NCBI RefSeq assembly: GCF_900188005.1
Contig: NZ_FZNR01000017.1
Span: 62,001 to 126,000, forward strand
DNA length: 64,000 nucleotides
Source: Actinoplanes regularis
GTDB taxonomy: Bacteria > Actinomycetota > Actinomycetes > Mycobacteriales > Micromonosporaceae
Direction of reading: 5' to 3'
The translations under genes and the position numbers were made by a program. Below the pieces are notes generated by a model, which was not told where the DNA came from, ran no database searches, and was given only the letters and a program-made list of their open reading frames with translations. Below are positions 1-8,267 of this stretch, piece by piece. Position 1 is the stretch's first letter, and every line of letters starts with the position of its first letter.

Positions 1-1
1 T

Positions 2-763
2 GACCAGTTCATCGGCGCCAACTACCTGGTCACCGTGCACGGCCCGAACAATCCGGCGGTGACCACCGCCGCGGCGGAACGGGAGACCCGCGAGGCGCGC
101 GAGCGCATCGACAACGGCCGGCTGCGCCCGGCGACCCCTGTCGCGCTCTCGCATGCCGTCGTGGCCGCGCTCATCCGCAACCAGGAGGAGTACATCGAGC
201 ACGTCACCGCAGACGTCTGGGCCCTGGAACAGCAGGTCACCGGGGGAGAGGTCACCGAGCCGGAGGCGTTCCTGACCGATCTGTACCGGGCCCGCCATGG
301 CCTGCTGTCGGTACGGACCATGGCCGCGCTCAGCGACGCGCTCTACACCCACATGGCCCAGCTGTCCGGACTGCCCGAGGGGCAGCGCAGGGCGGTCGGC
401 GACATCGCCGACCGGTTCACCCGGGTCCGGCGCCTCGCCGACGGGCAGCGCGAGTACCTCCAGGGTGTGATCGGCTTCTACCAGAGCCTGCTCATGGTGC
501 GGTCGACGATGGCCGACCAGACCCAGAACGAGCGGGTGCACGAGCTCACCGAGGCCACTTACGCCCAGAACGAGGAGGTCAAGAAGATCTCCGCCTGGGC
601 CGCCATCTTCTTCGCACCGTCGCTGGTCGCCGCCGTGTACGGGATGAACTTCAAGCACATGCCCGAGCTGGTCTGGGCGTTCGGCTACCCGTTCGCCGTG
701 GCGCTGATGATCGTGGCCGGCATGACGCTGCACTGGGTCTTCAAGCGGCGCGACTGGCTCTGA
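2..763 (+). CDS. CorA-family divalent cation transporter, 5' end outside window
   Basis: This is the C-terminal part of a CorA-like (2-TM-GxN) membrane channel for Mg2+ or related divalent cations. The open frame runs in from the left edge (it already reads DQFIGANYLVTVH at the first bases, as in CorA N-domains), so the GTG at 35 is probably not the start. A long helical cytoplasmic stalk is followed by two membrane helices near the C-terminus. The family signature YGMNF lies at the end of the first helix, and the protein ends with a short basic tail (FKRRDWL), as is usual for CorA. The family assignment is firm; the ion is inferred from the family. Confidence 0.9.
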   Translation, partial: DQFIGANYLVTVHGPNNPAVTTAAAERETREARERIDNGRLRPATPVALSHAVVAALIRNQEEYIEHVTADVWALEQQVTGGEVTEPEAFLTDLYRARHGLLSVRTMAALSDALYTHMAQLSGLPEGQRRAVGDIADRFTRVRRLADGQREYLQGVIGFYQSLLMVRSTMADQTQNERVHELTEATYAQNEEVKKISAWAAIFFAPSLVAAVYGMNFKHMPELVWAFGYPFAVALMIVAGMTLHWVFKRRDWL

Positions 764-775
764 GCCAGGGGCAGG

Positions 776-1318
776 TCAGATGTCGAGGTCCTCCACGACG
801 GGCTCGTCCCGGATGGTCTGCAGCGCGAGAGCGTACAGCTCCGCCGGCAGCAGTGGCTCGAGCTCCTCGACGGTGTCGACGACGGCGAACGTGGCCTGTG
901 CCGGCGTGCGCATCCAGGCCTGGTCGGGGGACCAGTCGCCGATCCAGCCGCGCCATCCGGTGGACCACTTCCGGCTGCGCTCGGCGTTGGACCCGGTCGG
1001 AATGTGCAGCTCGGGCCGGGAGTGGTGCACCGCGAAACGGCCCTTGGCGGTCCGGAACAGCGAGTAGGTCTCGTCGCCGTCCACGCTCGACCCGGTCCAC
1101 TCGCCGAGGGCGACACCGAGGAAGCGTTTGACGGAGGAGCTGCCGAGACCGACCTTGACGGTGATCTCGTCGTACCCGGCCGTCTTGGCCTCCTCGGTCG
1201 CGACCAGCCGGCGCAGGGCCGTGACGATGGCGCCCGACAGGTTGCCCCCGGTCAGCTCCTGCGCCCGCTGCAGCAGCGGCAGGTCGTCGTCGGCGATGTA
1301 GATGGTCTTGTTCGGCAT
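776..1318 (-). CDS. EXLDI-type small protein with ribbon-helix-helix-like N-terminus
   Basis: A 180-residue soluble protein ending in VVEDLDI, the C-terminal signature of the actinobacterial EXLDI family. Its biochemical role is not known to me. The start at 1318 (MPNKTIYIADDD) is chosen because GAGGTGAG lies just upstream; a longer reading from 1390 adds an unlikely Cys/Val-rich extension. The first 45 residues read as a short strand (KTIYIADDD), a helix, a turn and a second helix (NLSGAIVTALRRLV), a layout resembling ribbon-helix-helix DNA-binding proteins. It is divergent from the ABC exporter genes at 1368 and shares their promoter region, so a role in regulating that exporter is plausible but inferred. 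Confidence 0.72.
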   Translation of the reverse strand: MPNKTIYIADDDLPLLQRAQELTGGNLSGAIVTALRRLVATEEAKTAGYDEITVKVGLGSSSVKRFLGVALGEWTGSSVDGDETYSLFRTAKGRFAVHHSRPELHIPTGSNAERSRKWSTGWRGWIGDWSPDQAWMRTPAQATFAVVDTVEELEPLLPAELYALALQTIRDEPVVEDLDI

Positions 1319-1340
1319 TCGTCTCACCTCTGGACAGCAG

Positions 1341-1367
1341 TGTACGCATACGTGTAGGACTACGTAC

Positions 1368-1380
<13 letters not shown>
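1341..1380. promoter_or_regulatory. Repeat-rich divergent control region, candidate operator
   Basis: The sequence between the EXLDI-type gene and the ABC ATPase gene contains repeated TACG/CGTA elements: GTACGCATACGTGTA at 1342-1356, then TACGTAC and ACGTACA flanking ATGCAT at 1361-1380. The second block is a near-perfect palindrome centred on the ABC gene's own start codon (1368). Short tandem palindromic elements of this kind suit dimers of ribbon-helix-helix proteins. The repeats are seen directly; the binding protein is inference. Confidence 0.5.
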
Positions 1381-2344
<964 letters not shown>

Positions 2345-2348
<4 letters not shown>

Positions 2349-3139
2349 CCATCGCCACGACCCGCACCGGGCGGCAACGGCTCACCCCCGTCGCTGTCCT
2401 GCGCGACAGCCAGGTCCTCGTCGCCCGCCAGTTGCGCAAGACGCTCCGCCGTCCGACCTACATCGTGTTCTCGTTCGTCCAGCCGGTCATCTTCGTGCTG
2501 CTGTTCCGCTACATCTTCGGGGGCGCCATCGACACCGGCGAGACCGCCTACGTCAACTACCTGATGCCCGGCATCATCGTGCAGACCGCGATCTTCGGCG
2601 CCCTGGTCACCGGCCTCGGCCTGACCGAGGACCTCGGCAGCGGTGTGGTCGACCGGCTCCGCTCCCTGCCGATCGCCCGGTCCGCGGTCCTGCTCGGCCG
2701 GACCGTCGCCGACCTGGTCATCAACGTCTTCACGCTGCTGGTCATGACCGTGGTCGGCCTGCTCGTCGGCTTCCGTCCCGGCCGGCCGATCTGGTCGCTC
2801 GCCGCCGCGTTCCTGCTGGTGCTCGCGTTCTCCTTCGTCTTCTCCTGGATCAGCGCCTGGATCGGGCTGTCCGTGCGGAATCCGGAGACCGCCCAGTCCG
2901 CCGGCTTCATCTGGGTCTTCCCGCTGACCTTCGCCTCCTCGGCCTTCGTGCCGATCGACGGCATGCCCGGGCCGGTCCGCGCCTTCGCGGAACACAATCC
3001 GGTCACCCTCGTCGTCGACGCCGTCCGCGGCCTGACCCTCGGCGAACCCGCACCCGCCGTATCGCGGGTGCTCATCTGGCTCGCCGCCCTGCTGCTGGTC
3101 TTCGTGCCGCTGGCGGTGCGCGCGTTCCGCCGCGCCTGA
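2345..3139 (+). CDS. ABC-2 type exporter permease, DrrB family
   Basis: A 264-residue integral membrane protein and the partner of the preceding ATPase. It has about six membrane helices; the ABC-2 core is visible, including FSFVQPVIFVLLFRYIFGG near the N-terminus and WVFPLTFASSAFVPIDGMP near the end, matching DrrB/NodJ-like permeases. It starts inside the stop codon of the ATPase gene. The substrate cannot be read from sequence; the family exports antibiotics, lipids or polysaccharides. Confidence 0.92.
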
Positions 3140-3188
3140 TCGGAGCTATTCGGTGCCACCGCACAGCAGGAGTAGAGGGGGACGGAAG

Positions 3189-3320
3189 GTGCTCGATCCG
3201 ATTCTCGCTCGTAACCTGAACATCACGGTGAGCGCGAAGGTCGCGAGCAACCACAGCAAGATCCTGCGCAACGACTCGCCCGCCGTCGCCCGGGCCGTGC
3301 GGGAGTTCGCCGTCACCTGA
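3189..3320 (+). pseudogene. 43-codon remnant resembling an alpha/beta-hydrolase C-terminus
   Basis: A short open frame beginning with GTG after a purine-rich stretch (AGAGGGGGACGGAAG). Its product contains VASNHSKILRND followed by SPAVARAVREF, the layout of the last helix and catalytic-histidine loop of alpha/beta-hydrolases (GH..xxDP..VA.AV.EF). No upstream part of such an enzyme is present; the exporter permease ends only 49 bases earlier. I read it as a decayed C-terminal fragment, though a small functional protein cannot be excluded. Confidence 0.35.
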
Positions 3321-3357
3321 GTTCAGCCGGGGCACCCGCCGACAGTTGGAGGAGCTC

Positions 3358-3993
3358 ATGAGCGCGACCCCCGACGAGACCGCCAAGGTCCTGGCCGCCT
3401 GGGAGAAGACCGCTCCGAGCTACGACCGGCAGATCGCCTTCCTCGAGCGGTTCTGGTTCGCCGGCGGCCGGGAATGGCTCGCTGCCCGTGCCCGCGGCCG
3501 GGTCCTGGAGGTCGCGATCGGCACCGGCCTCAACCTGCCGCACTACCCGCCCGACGTCACCATCACCGGCCTCGACCTGAGCCCGGCGATGCTGGCCATC
3601 GCCGAACGCCGGGCCGCCCGCCTCGGCCGCGCCGTCGACCTGCACCTCGGTGACGCCGAAGCGTTGCCGTTTCCCGACAACTCGTTCGACACGGTGCTGT
3701 GCGCGCTGTCGCTGTGCGGGATCCCGGACCCGGCCGCCGCGATCGGTGCGATGAAACGGGTGCTCGTGCCGGGTGGGCGGCTGCTGCTGGTGGACCACGT
3801 CGGCAGCACCTGGCCGCCGATCCGCGCCGCGCAGTGGCTCCTCGAGCGGCTCACCATCCGGGCGGCCGGGGAGCACTTCACCCGCCGCCAGCTGCCCCTG
3901 GTCCGGGCGGCCGGCTTCGACATCGTGGAGGCCGAGCGGCTCAAGGCCGGTACCGTCGAGCGCGTACTCGCCCGCAACCCGGCCGGCGACTGA
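3358..3993 (+). CDS. Class I SAM-dependent methyltransferase (UbiE/COQ5-like)
   Basis: A 211-residue soluble methyltransferase. The SAM-binding motif I is LEVAIGTGLNLPHYP, followed by the acidic motif II (ITGLDLSPAMLAIAERRA), LHLGDAEALPFPDNSFDTV and VLVPGGRLLLVDHV, the order seen in Methyltransf_11/UbiE-type enzymes. The ATG at 3358 is preceded by TTGGAGGAGCTC, a strong ribosome-binding site; the in-frame TTG at 3346 is inside that site. Substrate unknown; quinone or small-lipid methylation is typical of relatives. It stands alone between the hydrolase remnant and an MFS gene. Confidence 0.88.
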   Translation: MSATPDETAKVLAAWEKTAPSYDRQIAFLERFWFAGGREWLAARARGRVLEVAIGTGLNLPHYPPDVTITGLDLSPAMLAIAERRAARLGRAVDLHLGDAEALPFPDNSFDTVLCALSLCGIPDPAAAIGAMKRVLVPGGRLLLVDHVGSTWPPIRAAQWLLERLTIRAAGEHFTRRQLPLVRAAGFDIVEAERLKAGTVERVLARNPAGD

Positions 3994-4106
3994 CCGCCCT
4001 GCCCCACCCGTACCGATCGATATCCTCGACCGCGTCCGGCACCGAGCCTTCCGGTGAACGCGCCGGCGGCTCTTCGTTGTCCAGACTGGAAGGATCAACC
4101 GTCCGG

Positions 4107-5363
4107 ATGACCGCCATCGACTACCTCGACTCGCCGGCCGCCCGTGAGGCGCTGCGGCGCAGGACCCTGCGCGTCGTCATGGCCTCCCAGGTGTTCAGCG
4201 GCGCCGGGCTCGCCGCCGGGGTCACCGTCGGCACGTTGCTGGCCGCGGACATGCTCGGCACCAGCAGCCTGTCCGGGCTTCCCGTGGCCCTGTTCACCGC
4301 CGGTTCCGCCGGCACCGCCCTGCTCATCGGCCGGCTCTCGCAGCGTCTCGGACGCCGCGCCGGACTGACCGCCGGGTACGCCGCCGGCGCGCTCGGCGGC
4401 GCCGGAGTTGTTCTCGCGGCCGCCGTCGACAGCGTCGTACTGCTGCTGCTCTTCCTGCTGGTCTACGGCGCGGGCACCGCCACCAACCTGCAGGCGCGGT
4501 ACGCCGGCGCCGATCTCGCCGGCCCGCGACGCCGGGGCCGCGCGGTCAGCTCCGTACTCGTCGCCACCACCCTGGGCGCGGTCACCGGACCCAACCTCGT
4601 CGCCGCCACCGGCGACGTCGCCCGGGACCTCGGCATTCCGGCCCTGGCCGGCCCGTTCGGGCTCGCCGCGGTCGCCTACGGCCTCGCCGGGACGATTCTG
4701 TTCACCCTGCTCCGCCCGGACCCGCTGCAGGCCTCACGCCGCATCGCCGCCGCCGAGCCGTCCGACCCGGCCGCCACCGGCCGGCAGCGGACCGGCGTCG
4801 GCAAGCCGTCCACCGGCGGCGTCCTGGCCGGCACCACCACGATGGTCCTCACCCAGCTCGTGATGGTCGCCGTCATGGCGATGACCCCGATCCACATGCG
4901 GACCCACGGCCACGACCTGCACGCGACCGGCCTGGTCATCGCGATCCACATCGGCGGCATGTACCTGCCGTCCCCGCTGACCGGCCTGCTCGTGGACCGT
5001 TTCGGCCGGATCCCGGTCGCCGCGGCATCGGGGCTGACGCTGCTGGTCGCCGGGGTGGTCGCGGCGAGCGCCCCCACCGATTCGGTCACCGCTCTCGCGC
5101 TGGCCCTGGCCCTGCTCGGCCTGGGCTGGAACCTCGGCCTGGTCTCCGGCACCGCGATGGTCACCGACGCGCTGCCGGTGCAGACCCGCGCCCGGACGCA
5201 GGGGGTCGTCGACCTGTGCGTGGCGCTCGCCGGCGCGGGCGGCGGCATCGCCAGCGGCATGATCCTCTCCGCCACCAGCTACGCCACCCTCGCTCTCGGC
5301 GGCGGGATCCTCGCGCTGGCCGTCATCCCGCTCATCGCGCGCCGCCGACCGGTCGACGCCTGA
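4107..5363 (+). CDS. MFS transporter
   Basis: A 418-residue major facilitator with about 12 membrane helices in two halves and a central charged loop (residues ~205-240). Loop 2-3 contains GRLSQRLGRRAGLTAGY and the equivalent second-half loop contains LLVDRFGRIPVAAASG, both versions of the MFS D/GxxGRR loop. The start MTAIDYLDS at 4107 lies about 13 bases after GGAAGGA; reading further upstream adds an Arg/Pro-rich stretch that looks non-coding. The likely role is proton-driven efflux or uptake of a small molecule. Nothing nearby indicates the substrate. Confidence 0.88.
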   Translation: MTAIDYLDSPAAREALRRRTLRVVMASQVFSGAGLAAGVTVGTLLAADMLGTSSLSGLPVALFTAGSAGTALLIGRLSQRLGRRAGLTAGYAAGALGGAGVVLAAAVDSVVLLLLFLLVYGAGTATNLQARYAGADLAGPRRRGRAVSSVLVATTLGAVTGPNLVAATGDVARDLGIPALAGPFGLAAVAYGLAGTILFTLLRPDPLQASRRIAAAEPSDPAATGRQRTGVGKPSTGGVLAGTTTMVLTQLVMVAVMAMTPIHMRTHGHDLHATGLVIAIHIGGMYLPSPLTGLLVDRFGRIPVAAASGLTLLVAGVVAASAPTDSVTALALALALLGLGWNLGLVSGTAMVTDALPVQTRARTQGVVDLCVALAGAGGGIASGMILSATSYATLALGGGILALAVIPLIARRRPVDA

Positions 5364-5484
5364 GGCCGCAGCAGACCGCCGGGTTTCGCCGTGGGCCAGA
5401 GCCGGTTGGGCAGCGTCCGCGCACGGGACGCCGGCTCGAACATGTGCCAGACGTACGGCTGTCGGCCGCACGGATACGCCAAAC

Positions 5485-5515
5485 TTGACTTAAATGCACT
5501 ATAAGCGTCTTTTAT
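5485..5515 (+). promoter_or_regulatory. A+T-rich promoter-like stretch upstream of the ligase gene
   Basis: TTGACT at 5485-5490 is a good -35 hexamer in an unusually A+T-rich stretch (TTGACTTAAATGCACTATAAG). The best -10-like sequences (TATAAG close by, or TTTTAT about 19 bases on) are poorly spaced, so this is only a candidate. Confidence 0.25.
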
Positions 5516-5579
5516 GCCATGATGACAGGCGCTCGTGGCGGCGAGGAAAAGTGTCAGACCCCGCCCGTAGTCTCCAGAC

Positions 5580-7574
5580 ATGATCGAGAGCACGCCGGTG
5601 ACCGCGCCGTTCCCCGCCCGCGACGCGTTCGACGAGGCGGTGGCGGAGGCGCGCCGGGCCGCGCGGGCGTATTACGACACGGGCGACGCGCTGCTGACCG
5701 ACGCCGACTACGACCTGCTCGCCGACCGGATCGCGGCGACGATCGCCGCCCACCCGGACTGGGACGATCAGGGGATCACCACGGCGGTCGCGGCCGGCGC
5801 CTCGGCCGGTGGCGACGTGCGGCACCCGACGCCGATGCTCTCCCTCGACAAGATCAAGACCGCGGAGGAGGTCGCGGCGTTCGTCGCCACCCTCGGCGGC
5901 GACGGGTGCCTGGTCGAGGTGAAACTCGACGGCCTCGCGATCCGCGTCGAATATGTCGAGGGGCGCCTCGTGCTGGCCGCCCTGCGTGGCGACGGCGCCA
6001 CCGGGGAGGACGTCACCCCGCAGGTGCGGCGCGGCATCGCCGGGCTCCCCACGCAGCTGCCCACGCCGTGGAGCGGGGAGGTGCGCGGCGAGGTCTACAT
6101 GACCGTCACCGACTTCGAGGAGGCCAGCGCCAACCGGGTCGCCGCCGGCGGCAAGGCGTTCGTCAACTCGCGCGGTGCGGTCGCCGGCTCGATCCGCGCG
6201 ATCGACCGCGACTACGAAGCGCCGATGACCTTCGCGGCGTACGAGATCAGCGGGGAGTTCGGCAGTCACCTGGCGGCCATGGCGCACGCCGAGAGCCTCG
6301 GGTTCCCGCCGGCGTGCACCCTGATCGCCGAGGCGGCGGGGGAGTGCCACACCGCCGAGCAGGTGATCGCCGCGATCGAGACGATCGGGGCCCACCGCTC
6401 CGACCTGGCCTTCCCGATCGACGGGGCGGTGATCAAGGCGAACCTCGACAGCACCCGCCGCCGGCTCGGGCTCGCCAGCCGGACGCCGTACTGGGCGACC
6501 GCGTTCAAGTACCCGCCGGACACCGCGTCGACGGTGCTGCGCGACATCGAGGTGCGGGTCGGGCGGACCGGGCGGATCAGCCTGCGCGCGATCATCGACC
6601 CGGTCATGGTCGGCGGCACCACGGTCACGAAGGCCACCTTGCACAATCCGCAATGGGTCGCCGAGCAGGGGCTGGCCCTCGGGCAGACGGTCGCGGTGTG
6701 GCGGGCCGGCGACGTGATTCCGCGGGTGACCGCCCCGATCGGCGAGCAGCCGCACGGCCTCACGCCGTGGACCGCGCCCGAGCAGTGCCCGCAGTGCGGC
6801 GAGCCGTGGGACAAGTCCAGCCTGCTGTGGCGCTGCCACACCGCGTCCTGCGCGGCGGCGAACGCGCTGGCCTACTGGTGCAGCCGGGAGGCGCTGGACG
6901 TGGACGGCGCCGGTGACGCGTTCTGCGACGTGCTGGTCGAGGCGGGGATCGCGCGTAACGTCGCCGACCTCTACGACCTGACCGTCGACGGGATCGCCGA
7001 GCTCGCGGTGGGCAAGACCGCCGCGGGCGGGACGGTGACGCTGGGCCGCTCCAACGCGGAGCGGATCATCGCGGGGCTGGAGGCCAGCAAGCGTCAGCCG
7101 TTCAACCGGGTCATCACCGGGCTCGGCATCCGGATGACCGGGCGCAGCGTCGGCCGGTGGCTGGCCGCCCGGTTCAAGTCGATGGACGCGCTGCGGGCCG
7201 CCACGGTGGAGGAGATCGCGCAGATCGACAAGATGGGCCTGATCAAGGCGCAGCACGTGGTGGACGGGCTGGTCGCGATGAGCGAGGTCATCGACCGGCT
7301 GGCCGAGCGCGGGCTCACCATGCGGGTCGAGGACGACGGCGGGGAGAAGCCGCTGGCCGGAAAGACGTATGTGGTGTCGGGTTCGGTGCCCGGTTACACG
7401 CGGACCACGGTCTCCGAGCGGATCGAGGCCCTCGGCGGTTCGGCCAGCAGCAGCGTGTCGGCGAAGACCACGGCGCTGGTGACCGCGGAGACCACCACGA
7501 GCAAGGCGAAGAAGGCGGCCCAGCTCGGCATCCCGGTCATCGACCCGGAGGAGTTCGCCCGCCTGCTCGCGTGA
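5580..7574 (+). CDS. NAD+-dependent DNA ligase, divergent LigA-type
   Basis: A 664-residue ligase that seals nicks in duplex DNA using NAD+. Domains in order: Ia/adenylation domain with the AMP-accepting lysine in VEVKLDGLAIR (Lys115) and RGDGATGEDVT; OB fold (AFKYPP, KATLHNPQW); four-cysteine zinc finger (CPQC ... CHTASC); helix-hairpin-helix region; and a C-terminal BRCT domain starting GKTYVVSGSV. Motifs normally strict in housekeeping LigA are altered, for example CPAQ is CAAA and the DIDGLG-like motif is DVDGAG. It may therefore be an accessory paralogue (LigA2-like) rather than the replicative ligase, which cannot be settled from this window. Confidence 0.92.
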   Translation: MIESTPVTAPFPARDAFDEAVAEARRAARAYYDTGDALLTDADYDLLADRIAATIAAHPDWDDQGITTAVAAGASAGGDVRHPTPMLSLDKIKTAEEVAAFVATLGGDGCLVEVKLDGLAIRVEYVEGRLVLAALRGDGATGEDVTPQVRRGIAGLPTQLPTPWSGEVRGEVYMTVTDFEEASANRVAAGGKAFVNSRGAVAGSIRAIDRDYEAPMTFAAYEISGEFGSHLAAMAHAESLGFPPACTLIAEAAGECHTAEQVIAAIETIGAHRSDLAFPIDGAVIKANLDSTRRRLGLASRTPYWATAFKYPPDTASTVLRDIEVRVGRTGRISLRAIIDPVMVGGTTVTKATLHNPQWVAEQGLALGQTVAVWRAGDVIPRVTAPIGEQPHGLTPWTAPEQCPQCGEPWDKSSLLWRCHTASCAAANALAYWCSREALDVDGAGDAFCDVLVEAGIARNVADLYDLTVDGIAELAVGKTAAGGTVTLGRSNAERIIAGLEASKRQPFNRVITGLGIRMTGRSVGRWLAARFKSMDALRAATVEEIAQIDKMGLIKAQHVVDGLVAMSEVIDRLAERGLTMRVEDDGGEKPLAGKTYVVSGSVPGYTRTTVSERIEALGGSASSSVSAKTTALVTAETTTSKAKKAAQLGIPVIDPEEFARLLA

Positions 7575-7582
7575 CGAACGGA

Positions 7583-7623
7583 TACGGGGTGGGGCGGCCG
7601 GTCCCGGGCCTCCCCACCCCGTA
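7583..7623. terminator. Bidirectional hairpin terminator
   Basis: A perfect 12-bp inverted repeat (TACGGGGTGGGG at 7583-7594, CCCCACCCCGTA at 7612-7623) with a G+C-rich 17-base loop. It sits between two convergent genes, the ligase (ends 7574) and the secreted protein on the minus strand (ends 7632), so it can serve both. No T-run follows, as is common in actinomycetes. Confidence 0.8.
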
Positions 7624-7631
7624 CGGCGTTG

Positions 7632-8144
7632 TCAGCCGAGCATCGACCACCACTGGCTGCTGCCGGTGAACCGCTTGACCGGGTTGCCGTTGGTGGAGAT
7701 CGAGTAGGCCGGGGCACCCCCGTCGGCGTACCCGTTGAGGCTGATCGACTCCATGTTCCAGTTGTCGTCGGACTGGAACGTGCCGTTGTGGGAGATCATG
7801 CGGACCTTGATGCCGGTCACGTTGCAGCTGCTCACGTGCCAGTTGGTGTTCTGGTAGGCGAGCTGGTAGCTGCGGTTGCTCCAGTTGCCGATCCCGCCCG
7901 TCACGTGCTGGAGCTCCACGTCCCCGCCGCTGCGCTGGGTCAGCCAGACGATGACCTCCGAGTTGTCCCGCAGGTCGTCGCCACCGGTCCCGAGGTTCAG
8001 GTAGAAGGCGCGCAGCTCGGCGCAGTTGCCGATCGGGCCGGCCTGGGCGGGTGCCGCGGCGGCGGCGAGGCCCGCGGTGGCGACCAGGGCGGCGGTGGCG
8101 CCGATGATCGTGCGCTTCAGGGCCTTGACCGGGTTCATGCTCAT
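7632..8144 (-). CDS. Secreted protein of unknown function
   Basis: A 170-residue protein with a clear Sec signal peptide (MSMNPVKALKR, then an Ala-rich hydrophobic stretch ending at AAAPAQAG, cleavage near residue 35). The mature part is about 135 residues, beginning with GPIGNCAELRAFYL, with two cysteines (in GNC and SSC) likely to form a disulfide, and alternating Trp/Asn/Ser-rich segments suggesting a beta-sandwich (DVELQHV, KVRMISHNGTFQSDDNWNM). A GAAGGGATC ribosome-binding site precedes the ATG at 8144. I do not recognise a catalytic motif. Confidence 0.75.
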   Translation of the reverse strand: MSMNPVKALKRTIIGATAALVATAGLAAAAAPAQAGPIGNCAELRAFYLNLGTGGDDLRDNSEVIVWLTQRSGGDVELQHVTGGIGNWSNRSYQLAYQNTNWHVSSCNVTGIKVRMISHNGTFQSDDNWNMESISLNGYADGGAPAYSISTNGNPVKRFTGSSQWWSMLG

Positions 8145-8267
8145 CGTGGAGATCCCTTCGTAGCCGGCGTTCGGTGCCGGACGTCTGCCGAAGACGATCC
8201 GGCCCGGCCGGCCGGCTCCGGAAGGCCCGGCGGGGTTGTCCGGACAAGCCCGGACGAGGTCAGGGGG

